Shown here piece after piece: positions 24,435-31,944 of a DNA stretch of 36,967 nt; the first letter of the stretch is position 1, and every line of letters starts with the position of its first letter. This DNA is from Verrucomicrobiia bacterium (GTDB lineage: Bacteria; Verrucomicrobiota; Verrucomicrobiia; Limisphaerales; UBA11358), in NCBI GenBank assembly GCA_025451535.1, contig JANWKE010000161.1:1-36967 (forward strand), in the 5' to 3' direction. The position numbers and the translations under genes were made by a program. The notes beneath the pieces were generated by a model that was not told where the DNA came from, did not search any database, and saw nothing but the letters and a program-made list of their open reading frames with translations.

Positions 24435-26276
24435 CTAGGACTGCGTTACGACTTCTTTCATTTCCGGCTCAACCCATTTGCCGTGTTCCTTGATGAGGTC
24501 TACCAACCGTTCCACGGCCTCGGTTTCGGGGATGTTGAATTTGATGGCCTGCTTGCCGACGTAGAGATTGATCTTGCCGGGCGCGCCGCCGACGTAACCG
24601 AAGTCCGCATCGGCCATTTCACCGGGTCCGTTCACGATGCAGCCCATGATGGCAATCTTTACACCCTTCAGATGCTCCGTCCGCACCTTGACGCGCGCCG
24701 TCACCGTCTGGAGGTTGAACAACGTCCGGCCGCACGACGGACACGCCACGTAATCGGTTTTGAACGAGCGGCAGCCCGCCGCCTGCAAAATATTGTAAGC
24801 CAGCCGGAGTGATTGGCCGCCACCGGATTCGGCGCGAATTAGAATCGCGTCACCGATGCCATCCGCCAGCAGCGAACCTATGACGACTGAGGCCCGGAGC
24901 AGGGCAATCCTTGGCTCCAATGGCGCCGGTTCGAAACGGATGCAATCCTTCAGCAAAATCGGATTGTTCCGTCCCAGCCGCTTCAACTTCGCTGCGAGCA
25001 GTCGGAAGGCAGTAATGGCCGGCAACTTTACACCGTCCTTCACCGTAACCAACTGTGTCTCGCAATTTATTTCAAAATCCTGGGTCGGATCAATCTCGGC
25101 GACATTCAAGTCTTCATAAACCGCTTCCGGTTTCACGTCATCTTTGGGCCGAATCTTCGGGGCGACTTTGTCCCACGTCGCCCGGGTGACAACGACACGG
25201 ATGAGTTGTTCACCGCCACAGTTCACGCCGTCGGCCAGTTCAATTTCCGGCGTTTCACGGCGCTCGAAATGGAAAGGGTCGAACGGAAAGTCGGTCGGAG
25301 GGACGAGCTCTGCGAGTCCCAAACCTTTGTTTCCTGGAGAGTCAGGGACTCGTGTAACTCCTCCCTCCGAAATTGTAAGTTCAGGAATCTGCGCCAGCAA
25401 ATCACGGCAAACTTCGATTTCCCGCGGCGAATCTTCGGTGAGCGAAACGCGGATGGTGTCGCCCAGGCCGTCGCAGAGCAGGGAACCGATGCCGATGGCG
25501 GATTTGATGCGGCCGTCCTCGCCTTCGCCCGCCTCGGTGACACCGAGGTGGATTGGATAATTCCAGTCCGGGCCTTCCTGCTCCAGCCGCGCCACGAGCA
25601 GCCGGTAACATTCAATCATTACCTTGGGGTTGGACGACTTCATCGAGAATTTGAAATTGTGGAAGTTGTGCTGGCGGCAAATGCGGGCAAACTCCAGCGC
25701 GCTCTCGACCATGCCCAGCGGCGTATCACCGTAGCGGTTCATGATGCGGTCGCTGAGCGAACCGTGGTTGGTGCCGATGCGCAGCGCGCGTTTCAGCCCG
25801 ATGCACTCCCGCACCAGTGGTGTGAATTTCTCCTCGATGCGCTTCAACTCGGCGGCATACTGCGCGTCCGTATATTCCTTGGTCGCAAATTTCTTCGAGT
25901 CGGCGTAATTACCGGGATTCACGCGCACGACTTCGACCCATTTCACCGCTTCCATCGCGGCGTCCGGTTTGAAATGAATGTCGGCGACAATCGGCACGAG
26001 GCAATTTTGTTGGCGCAATTCGGCGGCGATCTTCTGCAAATTGGCCGCGTCTTTTACCGTGGGCGCTGTGATGCGGACGAGCTGGCAGCCGACGGCGACA
26101 AGCTCAAGCGTCTGCCGCACACATTCGGCGGTGTCCATCGTGTCGCAGGTGAGCATGGACTGCATGACGGCAGGATGCTGGCCGCCGATGATGACCCCAC
26201 CGTGGTTCGGGTCGCCGATGACGACCTCACGCGTTTTGCGTCGCCGGTAAGAATACGGTGATTCGCAGTAGCGCAT
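24435..26276 (-). CDS. ispG: 4-hydroxy-3-methylbut-2-enyl diphosphate synthase, long form
   Basis: Iron-sulfur enzyme of the MEP pathway that converts MEcPP to HMBPP. It has 613 residues, the long type with an extra middle domain known from Bacteroidota, Chlamydiota and plants. The N-terminal barrel contains VMQSMLTCDTMDT, VRITAPTVKD, VADIHFKPDAAMEAVKWVEVVRVNPGN and LHLGVTEAGEG-like motifs. The C-terminal [4Fe-4S] ligands are Cys512 and Cys515 in ACPSCGRTLF and Cys546 in GCIVNGPGE. Residues 303-328 (SEGGVTRVPDSPGN and following) are encoded by a palindromic DNA element and look like an in-frame insertion. The gene follows rseP after only 3 nt. Confidence 0.96.
   Translation of the reverse strand: MRYCESPYSYRRRKTREVVIGDPNHGGVIIGGQHPAVMQSMLTCDTMDTAECVRQTLELVAVGCQLVRITAPTVKDAANLQKIAAELRQQNCLVPIVADIHFKPDAAMEAVKWVEVVRVNPGNYADSKKFATKEYTDAQYAAELKRIEEKFTPLVRECIGLKRALRIGTNHGSLSDRIMNRYGDTPLGMVESALEFARICRQHNFHNFKFSMKSSNPKVMIECYRLLVARLEQEGPDWNYPIHLGVTEAGEGEDGRIKSAIGIGSLLCDGLGDTIRVSLTEDSPREIEVCRDLLAQIPELTISEGGVTRVPDSPGNKGLGLAELVPPTDFPFDPFHFERRETPEIELADGVNCGGEQLIRVVVTRATWDKVAPKIRPKDDVKPEAVYEDLNVAEIDPTQDFEINCETQLVTVKDGVKLPAITAFRLLAAKLKRLGRNNPILLKDCIRFEPAPLEPRIALLRASVVIGSLLADGIGDAILIRAESGGGQSLRLAYNILQAAGCRSFKTDYVACPSCGRTLFNLQTVTARVKVRTEHLKGVKIAIMGCIVNGPGEMADADFGYVGGAPGKINLYVGKQAIKFNIPETEAVERLVDLIKEHGKWVEPEMKEVVTQS
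25295..25370. repeat. Palindromic element inside the ispG reading frame
   Basis: A 76-bp stretch is bounded by perfect 9-bp arms TCGGAGGGA and TCCCTCCGA. Inner arms CGAGTCCC (25313-25320) and GGGACTCG (25345-25352) are also perfect, and partial pairing lies between. The ends carry GGAG/CTCC feet. It is translated in frame on the - strand as about 25 IspG residues, in a place where the flanking LTI and DFPFDPFHFERRETPEIEL segments look like ordinary IspG. Confidence 0.75.
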
Positions 26277-26279
26277 GGA

Positions 26280-27677
26280 TTATTTAACCTGTCCCGGGTT
26301 GGACACAGCGGGTGCAGTCGATTGCTCGATTTTCGCGGTGTTGTCGAACATGGCGCGGAAGAACGACAGCCGTTTGATATCACCGAAGACCGTGATATAA
26401 AGCATAAAGGAAATCAGCATCACCGCAAAGGCGGTGGTGACGTATTCCACAAATTTCACATTCATCGGCCGGCGCCGGATTTTCTCAACGATCGCCATCA
26501 GGATATGTCCGCCATCCAGAACGGGAATAGGCAGGAGATTGATGATGGCAAGGTTGATGTTCAACAAAACCAGGAAATTGAGCGCCAGGCGGTAGTCGGT
26601 CTTCACTTCGACCGCGAGCATGGTGAGAATCCCGACCGGCCCGGCCAAATCCTTGGCGCCCACGCCGGTTTCGTGGGAATGGACGAGCGCGCTGATGACC
26701 ATGTAAGTCTGTTCCAGCACGCCGCCGACATTTTCCCAGGGCAACGGCCCCGGCTTTTGAACGAGGTAAATCTGCGTCGAATCCGTGCCGAGCATGACAC
26801 CGATCTGGCCGAACTTCGTCCCGGGATCAACGGCCGGGGTGACGCTCAACGCGACTTTTTTTTCACCGCGTTGAACGCGCATTTCTGTGGCCTGCCCGCC
26901 GCGTTTGCGAATCAAATCAATCAATTGTTCCCGGCTGGCCACCGGCACGCCGGCGAACGAAATGACAACGTCCTTCGGTTTGAGGCCCGCCCTTTCTGCC
27001 GGCGTACCGGAGAGGACCTGGATCACCTGCGGATGGTCGCGCGGATCCAAATTCAATAACTTGAGACCGAGCGCATTGTCCGCCGTCGCCTGAAGCTGAT
27101 AGGTGTGTTCCTGGCCGGCATGTTCGATGACGACGGGCAATACGCTCGTGCGCGCCACCGCCGTGTTCATGGTGATCTCCTGCCAATCAATCACTTTCTT
27201 GTTGTTGACCGCCTTGATGACGTCTCCCTCCTGAATGCCCAGTTTGGCCTCCGCCGAACCCGGTTCGACGTAACCGATGATCGGAGGATTCACGGGCAGT
27301 GGCAGACCGACGAAATAAATGATGGTTGCCAGGGCGAAGGCGAAAACCACATTCATAAACGGCCCGGCGAAGGCCACGAGAATTCGATGCAACGGCGGCG
27401 CGGGCGGCACATCCTCGGTCGTCTTGCCTTCGAGCGCTTCGGCCGTGACCATTTGCGGCAACTTGACGAAACCGCCGGCGGGAATCCAACGAACGGAATA
27501 AACAATTCCGTCGCGCGTCCAGCTGCATATTTTAGGCCCCATGCCGATGGCAAATTCCTCCACCTTCATGCCCAGCTTCCGGGCGACCCAGAAGTGGCCG
27601 AACTCGTGGACAAAAATGGCCGCGCCAAACAGCGCCAGCACGGCGGCAGCAACGTAAATAAAGGTCAATATAGTCAT
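26280..27677 (-). CDS. rseP: Site-2 protease RseP
   Basis: Inner-membrane zinc metalloprotease that cuts transmembrane segments of anti-sigma factors and signal peptides. It has 465 residues (E. coli 450). The zinc motif is His24-Glu25-x-x-His28 in FVHEFGHFWVARKLGM. Two PDZ domains follow (around VEPGSAEAKLGIQEGDVI and LSGTPAERAGLKPKDVV). The C-terminal NLLPIPVLDGGHIL provides the third zinc ligand, Asp. Co-transcription with dxr upstream and ispG downstream is likely. The 113-bp gap to dxr holds a hexamer palindrome. Confidence 0.95.
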   Translation of the reverse strand: MTILTFIYVAAAVLALFGAAIFVHEFGHFWVARKLGMKVEEFAIGMGPKICSWTRDGIVYSVRWIPAGGFVKLPQMVTAEALEGKTTEDVPPAPPLHRILVAFAGPFMNVVFAFALATIIYFVGLPLPVNPPIIGYVEPGSAEAKLGIQEGDVIKAVNNKKVIDWQEITMNTAVARTSVLPVVIEHAGQEHTYQLQATADNALGLKLLNLDPRDHPQVIQVLSGTPAERAGLKPKDVVISFAGVPVASREQLIDLIRKRGGQATEMRVQRGEKKVALSVTPAVDPGTKFGQIGVMLGTDSTQIYLVQKPGPLPWENVGGVLEQTYMVISALVHSHETGVGAKDLAGPVGILTMLAVEVKTDYRLALNFLVLLNINLAIINLLPIPVLDGGHILMAIVEKIRRRPMNVKFVEYVTTAFAVMLISFMLYITVFGDIKRLSFFRAMFDNTAKIEQSTAPAVSNPGQVK

Positions 27678-27741
27678 GTAAAAAATGCCCCGGTGACGGG
27701 ACAGGATGATTATAACAGCAAAAAGCCTGCCCGCAATCTAA

Positions 27742-27788
27742 TCGTCCTCGTCCTCCTTCTCCTTCTCGATTTACGAGGACGAGGACGA
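27742..27788. repeat. Inverted GAGGAC hexamer repeat
   Basis: Two perfect 14-bp arms (27742-27755 and 27775-27788), each made of about two and a third copies of the hexamer GAGGAC, flank a 19-nt pyrimidine-rich loop. It begins 3 nt after the dxr stop and could fold in the dxr-rseP mRNA as an intercistronic hairpin. No T tract follows, so a terminator is unlikely. Confidence 0.6.
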
Positions 27789-27790
27789 CA

Positions 27791-28927
27791 TTATTTGGCC
27801 GCCTCCCGGCGCGCCCAGGCGTCCGCCTCCAAAATCTGGTCCAGGGCGGGATGCCGGACAACTTTGTGTGCGTCCATCGTGCGTTGGACAGTTTCGGTGA
27901 TTTGCGGGAAATTGATTTTGTGGTTCACAAAGGCTTCGACGGCGATTTCATTCGCCGCGTTCAATACGGCCGGGAGGGTGCCGCCGGTTTCGCCGGCGCG
28001 GCGCGCCAGGTTCAGTGCCGGAAATTTCTCCGTGTCAGGTTCCTCAAACGTCAGGCTGCCGAGCCGGGCGAAATCCGTCTGTACCCGCCCGCTCGGCGCG
28101 CGGTCGGGATAGGTAAGCGCGTACTGGATCGGCAGGCACATGTCCGGCGTCGACAGCTGCGCGAGCATCGAACCGTCCACGAATTCGACCATGGAATGCA
28201 CGATGCTTTGTGGATGCACCAGCACTCCGACGCGTTCGATGCCAGTGTCAAACAACCAACGCGCTTCAATCATCTCCAGTCCCTTGTTGAACAACGTGGC
28301 CGAATCAATCGTGATTTTCCGGCCCATCACCCACGACGGGTGTTTCAACGCGCGCTCGACGGTGATGTTTGGAAAATCCTCCCTGGGCGTCTTGCGGAAC
28401 GGCCCGCCACTGGCGGTCAACCAGAGTTTGCGGATGGATTGGGGCGGTTTGCCGTCGAGACACTGGAAAATGGCCGAATGTTCGCTGTCCACGGCCAGCA
28501 CGCGAACACCGTGTTTGCGCGCCTCGGCCATGACGATTTCGCCGGCCATGACCAGGATTTCCTTGGAAGCGATGGCGATGTCTTTGCCGGCGCGGATGGC
28601 CGCCAGCGCGGGTTCGAGTCCCGCCGTGCCGACAATCGCTATCAAAACAATGTCCGCGCCCGGCAGGGTGGCCAGTTTCAGCAAGCCGTCCGCTCCGCAA
28701 TAAACCCGGGTTGAAGCTCCCAACGACTTGCTGAGTTCTTCGGCCTTTGCGGGATCGCAAATCGAAATCACTTCCGGGCGATGTTTGCGCGTCTGTTCCA
28801 GCAACAATTGAGCGTTGTTACCGGCAGCGAGCCCGAGCAGGCGGATCCTCCCCGGCAAATCCTCGGCCACCTTGATCGTGCTGGTGCCGATGGAACCGGT
28901 GCTGCCCAAAAGGACGACGTTCTTCAT
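27791..28927 (-). CDS. dxr: 1-deoxy-D-xylulose-5-phosphate reductoisomerase
   Basis: NADPH- and metal-dependent enzyme converting DXP to MEP, the first committed step of the MEP pathway. It has 378 residues (E. coli 398). The NADPH loop is VLLGSTGSIGTSTIKV. The metal ligands Asp147 and Glu149 lie in VDSEHSAIFQCL, and the third in NKGLEMIEA. The flexible active-site segment is HPSWVMGRKITIDSATL, with the closing motif ALNAANE-like VLNAANEIAVEAF. Its ATG overlaps the cdsA stop by 4 nt, indicating translational coupling. Confidence 0.97.
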   Translation of the reverse strand: MKNVVLLGSTGSIGTSTIKVAEDLPGRIRLLGLAAGNNAQLLLEQTRKHRPEVISICDPAKAEELSKSLGASTRVYCGADGLLKLATLPGADIVLIAIVGTAGLEPALAAIRAGKDIAIASKEILVMAGEIVMAEARKHGVRVLAVDSEHSAIFQCLDGKPPQSIRKLWLTASGGPFRKTPREDFPNITVERALKHPSWVMGRKITIDSATLFNKGLEMIEARWLFDTGIERVGVLVHPQSIVHSMVEFVDGSMLAQLSTPDMCLPIQYALTYPDRAPSGRVQTDFARLGSLTFEEPDTEKFPALNLARRAGETGGTLPAVLNAANEIAVEAFVNHKINFPQITETVQRTMDAHKVVRHPALDQILEADAWARREAAK

Positions 28928-29835
28928 TTAATCAGGATATGGCGGAGATAGAGATACATGATCGGCGCGTTGAACAAAAGGCTGTCGAGCAAATCCAGAA
29001 TGCCGCCGATGCCGGGGAAGAATCTGCCCGAATCCTTCACGCCCGCCTCACGCTTGAAAAGGGATTCAATCAAATCGCCGATGACCGCTGTTATACTCAG
29101 CACCACGCCAAGTATCACGGCGTGAAACCAGTTCATGCCCGCCATCCGGTTGCCGAAGAAATGCACAAAAACGAGGCTCGCCGTGGTCGAAAATGCGAGC
29201 GCACCGCCAAAGCCTTCCCATGTTTTGCCGGGGCTGATGCGCGGGATCATCTTGTGCCGGCCGACCAGTGAACCGACCACATACGCGCCGGTGTCACTGA
29301 ACTTCGTCAACAGCACGAAATAGAGCAGGAAATATTTGCCCTCCGCGCCGGGGAAGAAATTGATTTTCTGGATGAAATTCAGCAGCCACGGCACGTACAT
29401 CAGGCCCAAAAGCGTTGTCGCGATGGCGACCATGCCCGAGGCGCCGTTGCGCGAAACCAGTTGTCGCAAGCACAACCCCAACACGAAGAGGATGAGAAAG
29501 CCGGTTTCGAAGTCGTTCACGCGCGCGGGTGAGCCGGACGTGCCGATGTGGCCGGTCAGGTTTAAAAAAGTCCCGACCATGAGCAAGGCGCCGCCAACCA
29601 GGCCGCACCATTTAAAGCAGGCGAGGCCGCGCCTTTCGGCCAGCCCATAAAATTCCGCGAGGCCGGCCAGCGCGAGCAAGAAGATGATCAGCAGAAAAAG
29701 CCCGTCGGCAATCATCGCGTTGCTGGAAAACAGTCCCGCCAGAATCACCGTCCAGAGAATCACCGTGGTGATTAACCGGCGGAGAAACACTTGTGCCTTG
29801 GAAGGCGTTTGGGCTGCCGCAGCCGCGTCGGACAT
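28924..29835 (-). CDS. cdsA: Phosphatidate cytidylyltransferase
   Basis: Inner-membrane enzyme that makes CDP-diacylglycerol from phosphatidate and CTP, the branch point of phospholipid synthesis. From the start at 29835 (MSDAAAAAQTPSKAQ) it has 303 residues and about eight helices. The family signature is seen as KFSDTGAYVVGSLVGRHKM, SPGKTWEGFGG, GDLIESLFKREAGVKDSG and FPGIGGILDLLDSLLF. An upstream in-frame extension to 29922 runs through a palindromic repeat and was rejected. The uppS gene that usually precedes cdsA in the cdsA-dxr-rseP series is missing; a repeat and a tRNA lie upstream instead. Confidence 0.95.
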   Translation of the reverse strand: MSDAAAAAQTPSKAQVFLRRLITTVILWTVILAGLFSSNAMIADGLFLLIIFLLALAGLAEFYGLAERRGLACFKWCGLVGGALLMVGTFLNLTGHIGTSGSPARVNDFETGFLILFVLGLCLRQLVSRNGASGMVAIATTLLGLMYVPWLLNFIQKINFFPGAEGKYFLLYFVLLTKFSDTGAYVVGSLVGRHKMIPRISPGKTWEGFGGALAFSTTASLVFVHFFGNRMAGMNWFHAVILGVVLSITAVIGDLIESLFKREAGVKDSGRFFPGIGGILDLLDSLLFNAPIMYLYLRHILIK

Positions 29836-29891
29836 GCGGGCGGAGGGTAGCAAGCGCAATGGGAAATGCCAACCGGCAATTGAACCGTATC

Positions 29892-29963
29892 GGGAGCGTC
29901 GGCATCCTGTCGGCGAGTTCATGGTTTCGATTGCGGAAGGAGCGGCAGGATGCCGGGGCTCCC
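29892..29963. repeat. GGAG-footed imperfect palindrome upstream of cdsA
   Basis: Two 20-nt arms (29892-29911 and 29944-29963) match at 17 of 20 positions and are 32 bp apart. The left end is GGGAGCG and can also fold locally: after the GGAG foot, CGTCGGC pairs with GTCGGCG through two wobbles around ATCCT. The right end has the complementary CTCC. It is another REP/inverted-REP-like unit. The rest of 29836-30063 shows only a T7 run near 30023. Confidence 0.6.
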
Positions 29964-30063
29964 GGTACGGGCTGGCGGACTGTGGTTTGATGACGGGAAT
30001 TACTTAAGAATTGCGCGACGTGTTTTTTTGTGCCAAAGCTATGGATGTCCGAACGGCAAGGCT

Positions 30064-30139
30064 GGGGTCGTAGCTCAGTTGGTAGAGCGTCTCGTTCGCA
30101 ATGAGAAGGTCAGGGGTTCGACTCCCCTCGGCTCCACCA
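30064..30139 (+). tRNA. tRNA-Ala (CGC)
   Basis: 76 nt with encoded CCA. The acceptor stem GGGGTCG / CGGCTCC carries the G3-U70 wobble pair that is the alanine identity element. The D arm is GCTC-AGTTGGTA-GAGC. The anticodon stem is TCTCG / TGAGA and the loop TTCGCAA gives anticodon CGC, reading GCG. The T arm is AGGGG-TTCGACT-CCCCT and the discriminator is A. Confidence 0.95.
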
Positions 30140-30173
30140 GTCTTCGCTCGGAGCAGCGCGGAGAGCGAAGACT
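30139..30173. repeat. Palindrome starting at the tRNA 3' end
   Basis: Perfect 11-bp arms AGTCTTCGCTC (30139-30149, sharing the last A of the tRNA) and its complement (30163-30173) enclose a 13-nt loop. A second, imperfect GC-rich hairpin follows to about 30200. It may end tRNA transcription or be a mobile palindrome placed at the tRNA end; no T tract follows. Confidence 0.6.
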
Positions 30174-30347
30174 GCCGCGCCGAAGTGAAACGAAGGCGGG
30201 CCGGAGCCAAAGGAGTAGGAGCAAAAATGCTCCGGGCTACGACCCGGCATGCCAGTCTTGCTTAAATGGTTGCTGTGCAATTTTCACTCAATTGTTTCAA
30301 ATCGGTGGTTGAGTTTTTGTTTCTACATCACCTAATATCCTGACTCG

Positions 30348-30368
30348 GACCGCCGACAACCGGCGGTC
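30348..30368 (+). promoter_or_regulatory. Leader hairpin before the 30382 gene
   Basis: Perfect 8-bp stem GACCGCCG / CGGCGGTC with a 5-nt loop. It ends 5 nt before a full AGGAGG ribosome binding sequence (30374-30379). The stem would leave the binding site exposed; a role in RNA stability or attenuation is possible. From 30174 to 30347 no gene is seen. Confidence 0.35.
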
Positions 30369-30381
30369 GGACAAGGAGGAT

Positions 30382-30885
30382 ATGTTGCGATTGATACACC
30401 CGTTATTTGGCGACCTGATGTTTGATGGAGTTGGTTTGCTGGGTTGTGTGTTCGTGCTGGTTTTGATGTGGGACGCATGGAAGGACTGGAAGCGGGCCTG
30501 CGTCATGCGCGGCCGGCGGAGAAACCAGTTGCCCTATTCGACCGGACGCCGCAGGCCACCAAGAGGTTTCTTCAGAAAATACCGGACCAGGTTGGCCTTG
30601 CTGGTCATTGTTTCAGGCCTGACCGCGGTGTTGGTGGGCGGAAGACAGAATCCCCATGGCAACAAGACCTCCCCGACAACACCGGCGAGGACGCTGAATC
30701 CCGCCGCCGGCAATTTATCGAGCGACAACGATTCGAACCGGGTGGATAAGGCCATTTTAACCTATCAAACACTTCCCCCTCCACACGGGGCAGGAGGTTC
30801 AGCGGCCAATGGGATTTCAAATACGATCGCACCCCGCTTTGAAAACAGTTCGAAAGCAACCAACGGTATATTGAATCCCCCCTGA
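30382..30885 (+). CDS. Hypothetical membrane protein with two helices
   Basis: A 167-residue protein. The perfect AGGAGG is only 2 nt from the ATG at 30382, so the in-frame TTG at 30385 or 30391 may be the real start. The first helix is FDGVGLLGCVFVLVLMWDAW. A strongly basic loop follows (KDWKRACVMRGRRRNQ, then GRRRPPRGFFRKYRTR), then a second helix (LALLVIVSGLTAVLVGG). The rest is a Pro/Ser/Asn-rich, probably disordered and exported tail with several Asn-Pro and Thr-Pro pairs. No family was recognised. Confidence 0.5.
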   Translation: MLRLIHPLFGDLMFDGVGLLGCVFVLVLMWDAWKDWKRACVMRGRRRNQLPYSTGRRRPPRGFFRKYRTRLALLVIVSGLTAVLVGGRQNPHGNKTSPTTPARTLNPAAGNLSSDNDSNRVDKAILTYQTLPPPHGAGGSAANGISNTIAPRFENSSKATNGILNPP

Positions 30886-30888
30886 TTG

Positions 30889-31944
30889 TTAAGGCAACAG
30901 CCTTGGAACGTTTCGAATGTGATAAGAGTGAAACGATTTACCATCGCTGGCCGACGGGTTCGTTTCCCGGCCGATAGAAGCACCGGCGCCGGCTGGTGCT
31001 CTCCCCGACAACGTGGTGTCACGCGAGTTCCGGCGGCGGCGGCACAGGAGCAGAGAGACGGCACCGATGGCCGCCAAACCCGATACTGAGGGTTCGGGTA
31101 CGGGCGGGGGATCGAAAGCCAGTCCCTCGGGAACGCCGGTTACGGAGGCATAGGTGCTCCTGGCGCCCGCGGGCGTAAATGCATAAATGTTGCCACTGAT
31201 GTCGGCTGCAAACAGGTTGCCCGCATTGTCAAAGGCGAGAGCATCAGGATCATTCAACCCGGAGGCGAAGGTGCTTCGGGTTCCACCCGGTGTAAATGCA
31301 TAGATGTTGCCGCTGCTGCCATCCGCCTCAAACAGGTTGCCCGCGCTGTCAACGGCCAATGCGTAAAGGCTCCCCAACCCGGAAGCAAAGGTGCTCCTGG
31401 CGCCGCCCGGCGTAAATTCATAAATATTGCCGCTGCCCTGATCTCCCACAAACAGGTTGCCCGCGTTGTCAAAGGTCAGGGCATACGGATAATTCAACTC
31501 GGAGGCAAAGGTGCTTTGCCCTCCGCCGGGAGTGAATTCATAAATGTTGCCGCTACCGTAGTCCGTCTCGAACAGGTTGCCCGCGTGGTTGAAGGCCAGG
31601 GCACAGGGATAATTCAACCCGGAAGCAAAGGTGCTTTGCCTTCCGCCGGGAGTGAATTCATAAATGTCGCCGCTGTAGTAATCCGCCTCGAATAGATTGC
31701 CTGCGCCGTTGAAGACCGGTCCAAAAGGCTCACCCAACCCGGAGGCGAAGGTGTTCTGCGCTCCGCCCGGCGTGATTTCAATGATGGTGCTGGCGGGAGT
31801 GAACGGCACATTATACTGAAATACCGACACAAACAGGTTTTGCGCCGGCACACTGGCGGCGAACAGCATGACGGCTCCGACCGCGGTTGCCCTGCCAAAG
31901 GAAAGACACGCGGCTAAAAGAAAGGATTTGGACTTCGTTTTCAT
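30889..31944 (-). CDS. PEP-CTERM protein with NHL-like repeats and an extended tail
   Basis: A 351-residue exported protein starting at 31944 (MKTKSKSFLLAAC). A signal peptide ends near SVPAQ. Five 39-40-residue repeats follow, each reading like ST(F/Y)ASGL.xPxALAFDxAGNLFxAD and SGNIYEFTPGG, plus part of a sixth. They suggest a beta-propeller of the NHL/SMP-30 type, usually used for binding or as a surface scaffold. A PEP-CTERM sorting signal is present at about 282-306: VPEP, a short helix and RRRRN. Such signals normally end the protein; here 45 more residues follow and the DNA of this tail contains a hairpin. The natural stop may have been lost. No exosortase gene is in the window. Confidence 0.85.
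   Translation of the reverse strand: MKTKSKSFLLAACLSFGRATAVGAVMLFAASVPAQNLFVSVFQYNVPFTPASTIIEITPGGAQNTFASGLGEPFGPVFNGAGNLFEADYYSGDIYEFTPGGRQSTFASGLNYPCALAFNHAGNLFETDYGSGNIYEFTPGGGQSTFASELNYPYALTFDNAGNLFVGDQGSGNIYEFTPGGARSTFASGLGSLYALAVDSAGNLFEADGSSGNIYAFTPGGTRSTFASGLNDPDALAFDNAGNLFAADISGNIYAFTPAGARSTYASVTGVPEGLAFDPPPVPEPSVSGLAAIGAVSLLLCRRRRNSRDTTLSGRAPAGAGASIGRETNPSASDGKSFHSYHIRNVPRLLP
30979..31000 (-). terminator. Hairpin inside the tail of the PEP-CTERM gene
   Basis: AGCACC / GGTGCT arms plus two further pairs across one mismatch enclose a 4-nt loop. It lies about 45 bp downstream of the codons for the RRRRN anchor, where a terminator would be expected if the protein ended at the anchor as usual. 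Confidence 0.35.
31144..31740. repeat. Exact-period 120-bp tandem repeats within the PEP-CTERM gene
   Basis: The marker GGAGGC(A/G)AAG or GGAAGCAAAG recurs at 31261, 31381, 31501, 31621 and 31741, exactly 120 bp apart. The unit from 31144 to 31260 is 117 bp, one codon shorter. Five units are complete. The low divergence between units points to recent duplication or ongoing gene conversion. Confidence 0.85.

Noticed and set aside
31144-31740. Regular repeats considered as a CRISPR array
   Set aside because: The 120-bp units are coding, contiguous and lack unique spacers.
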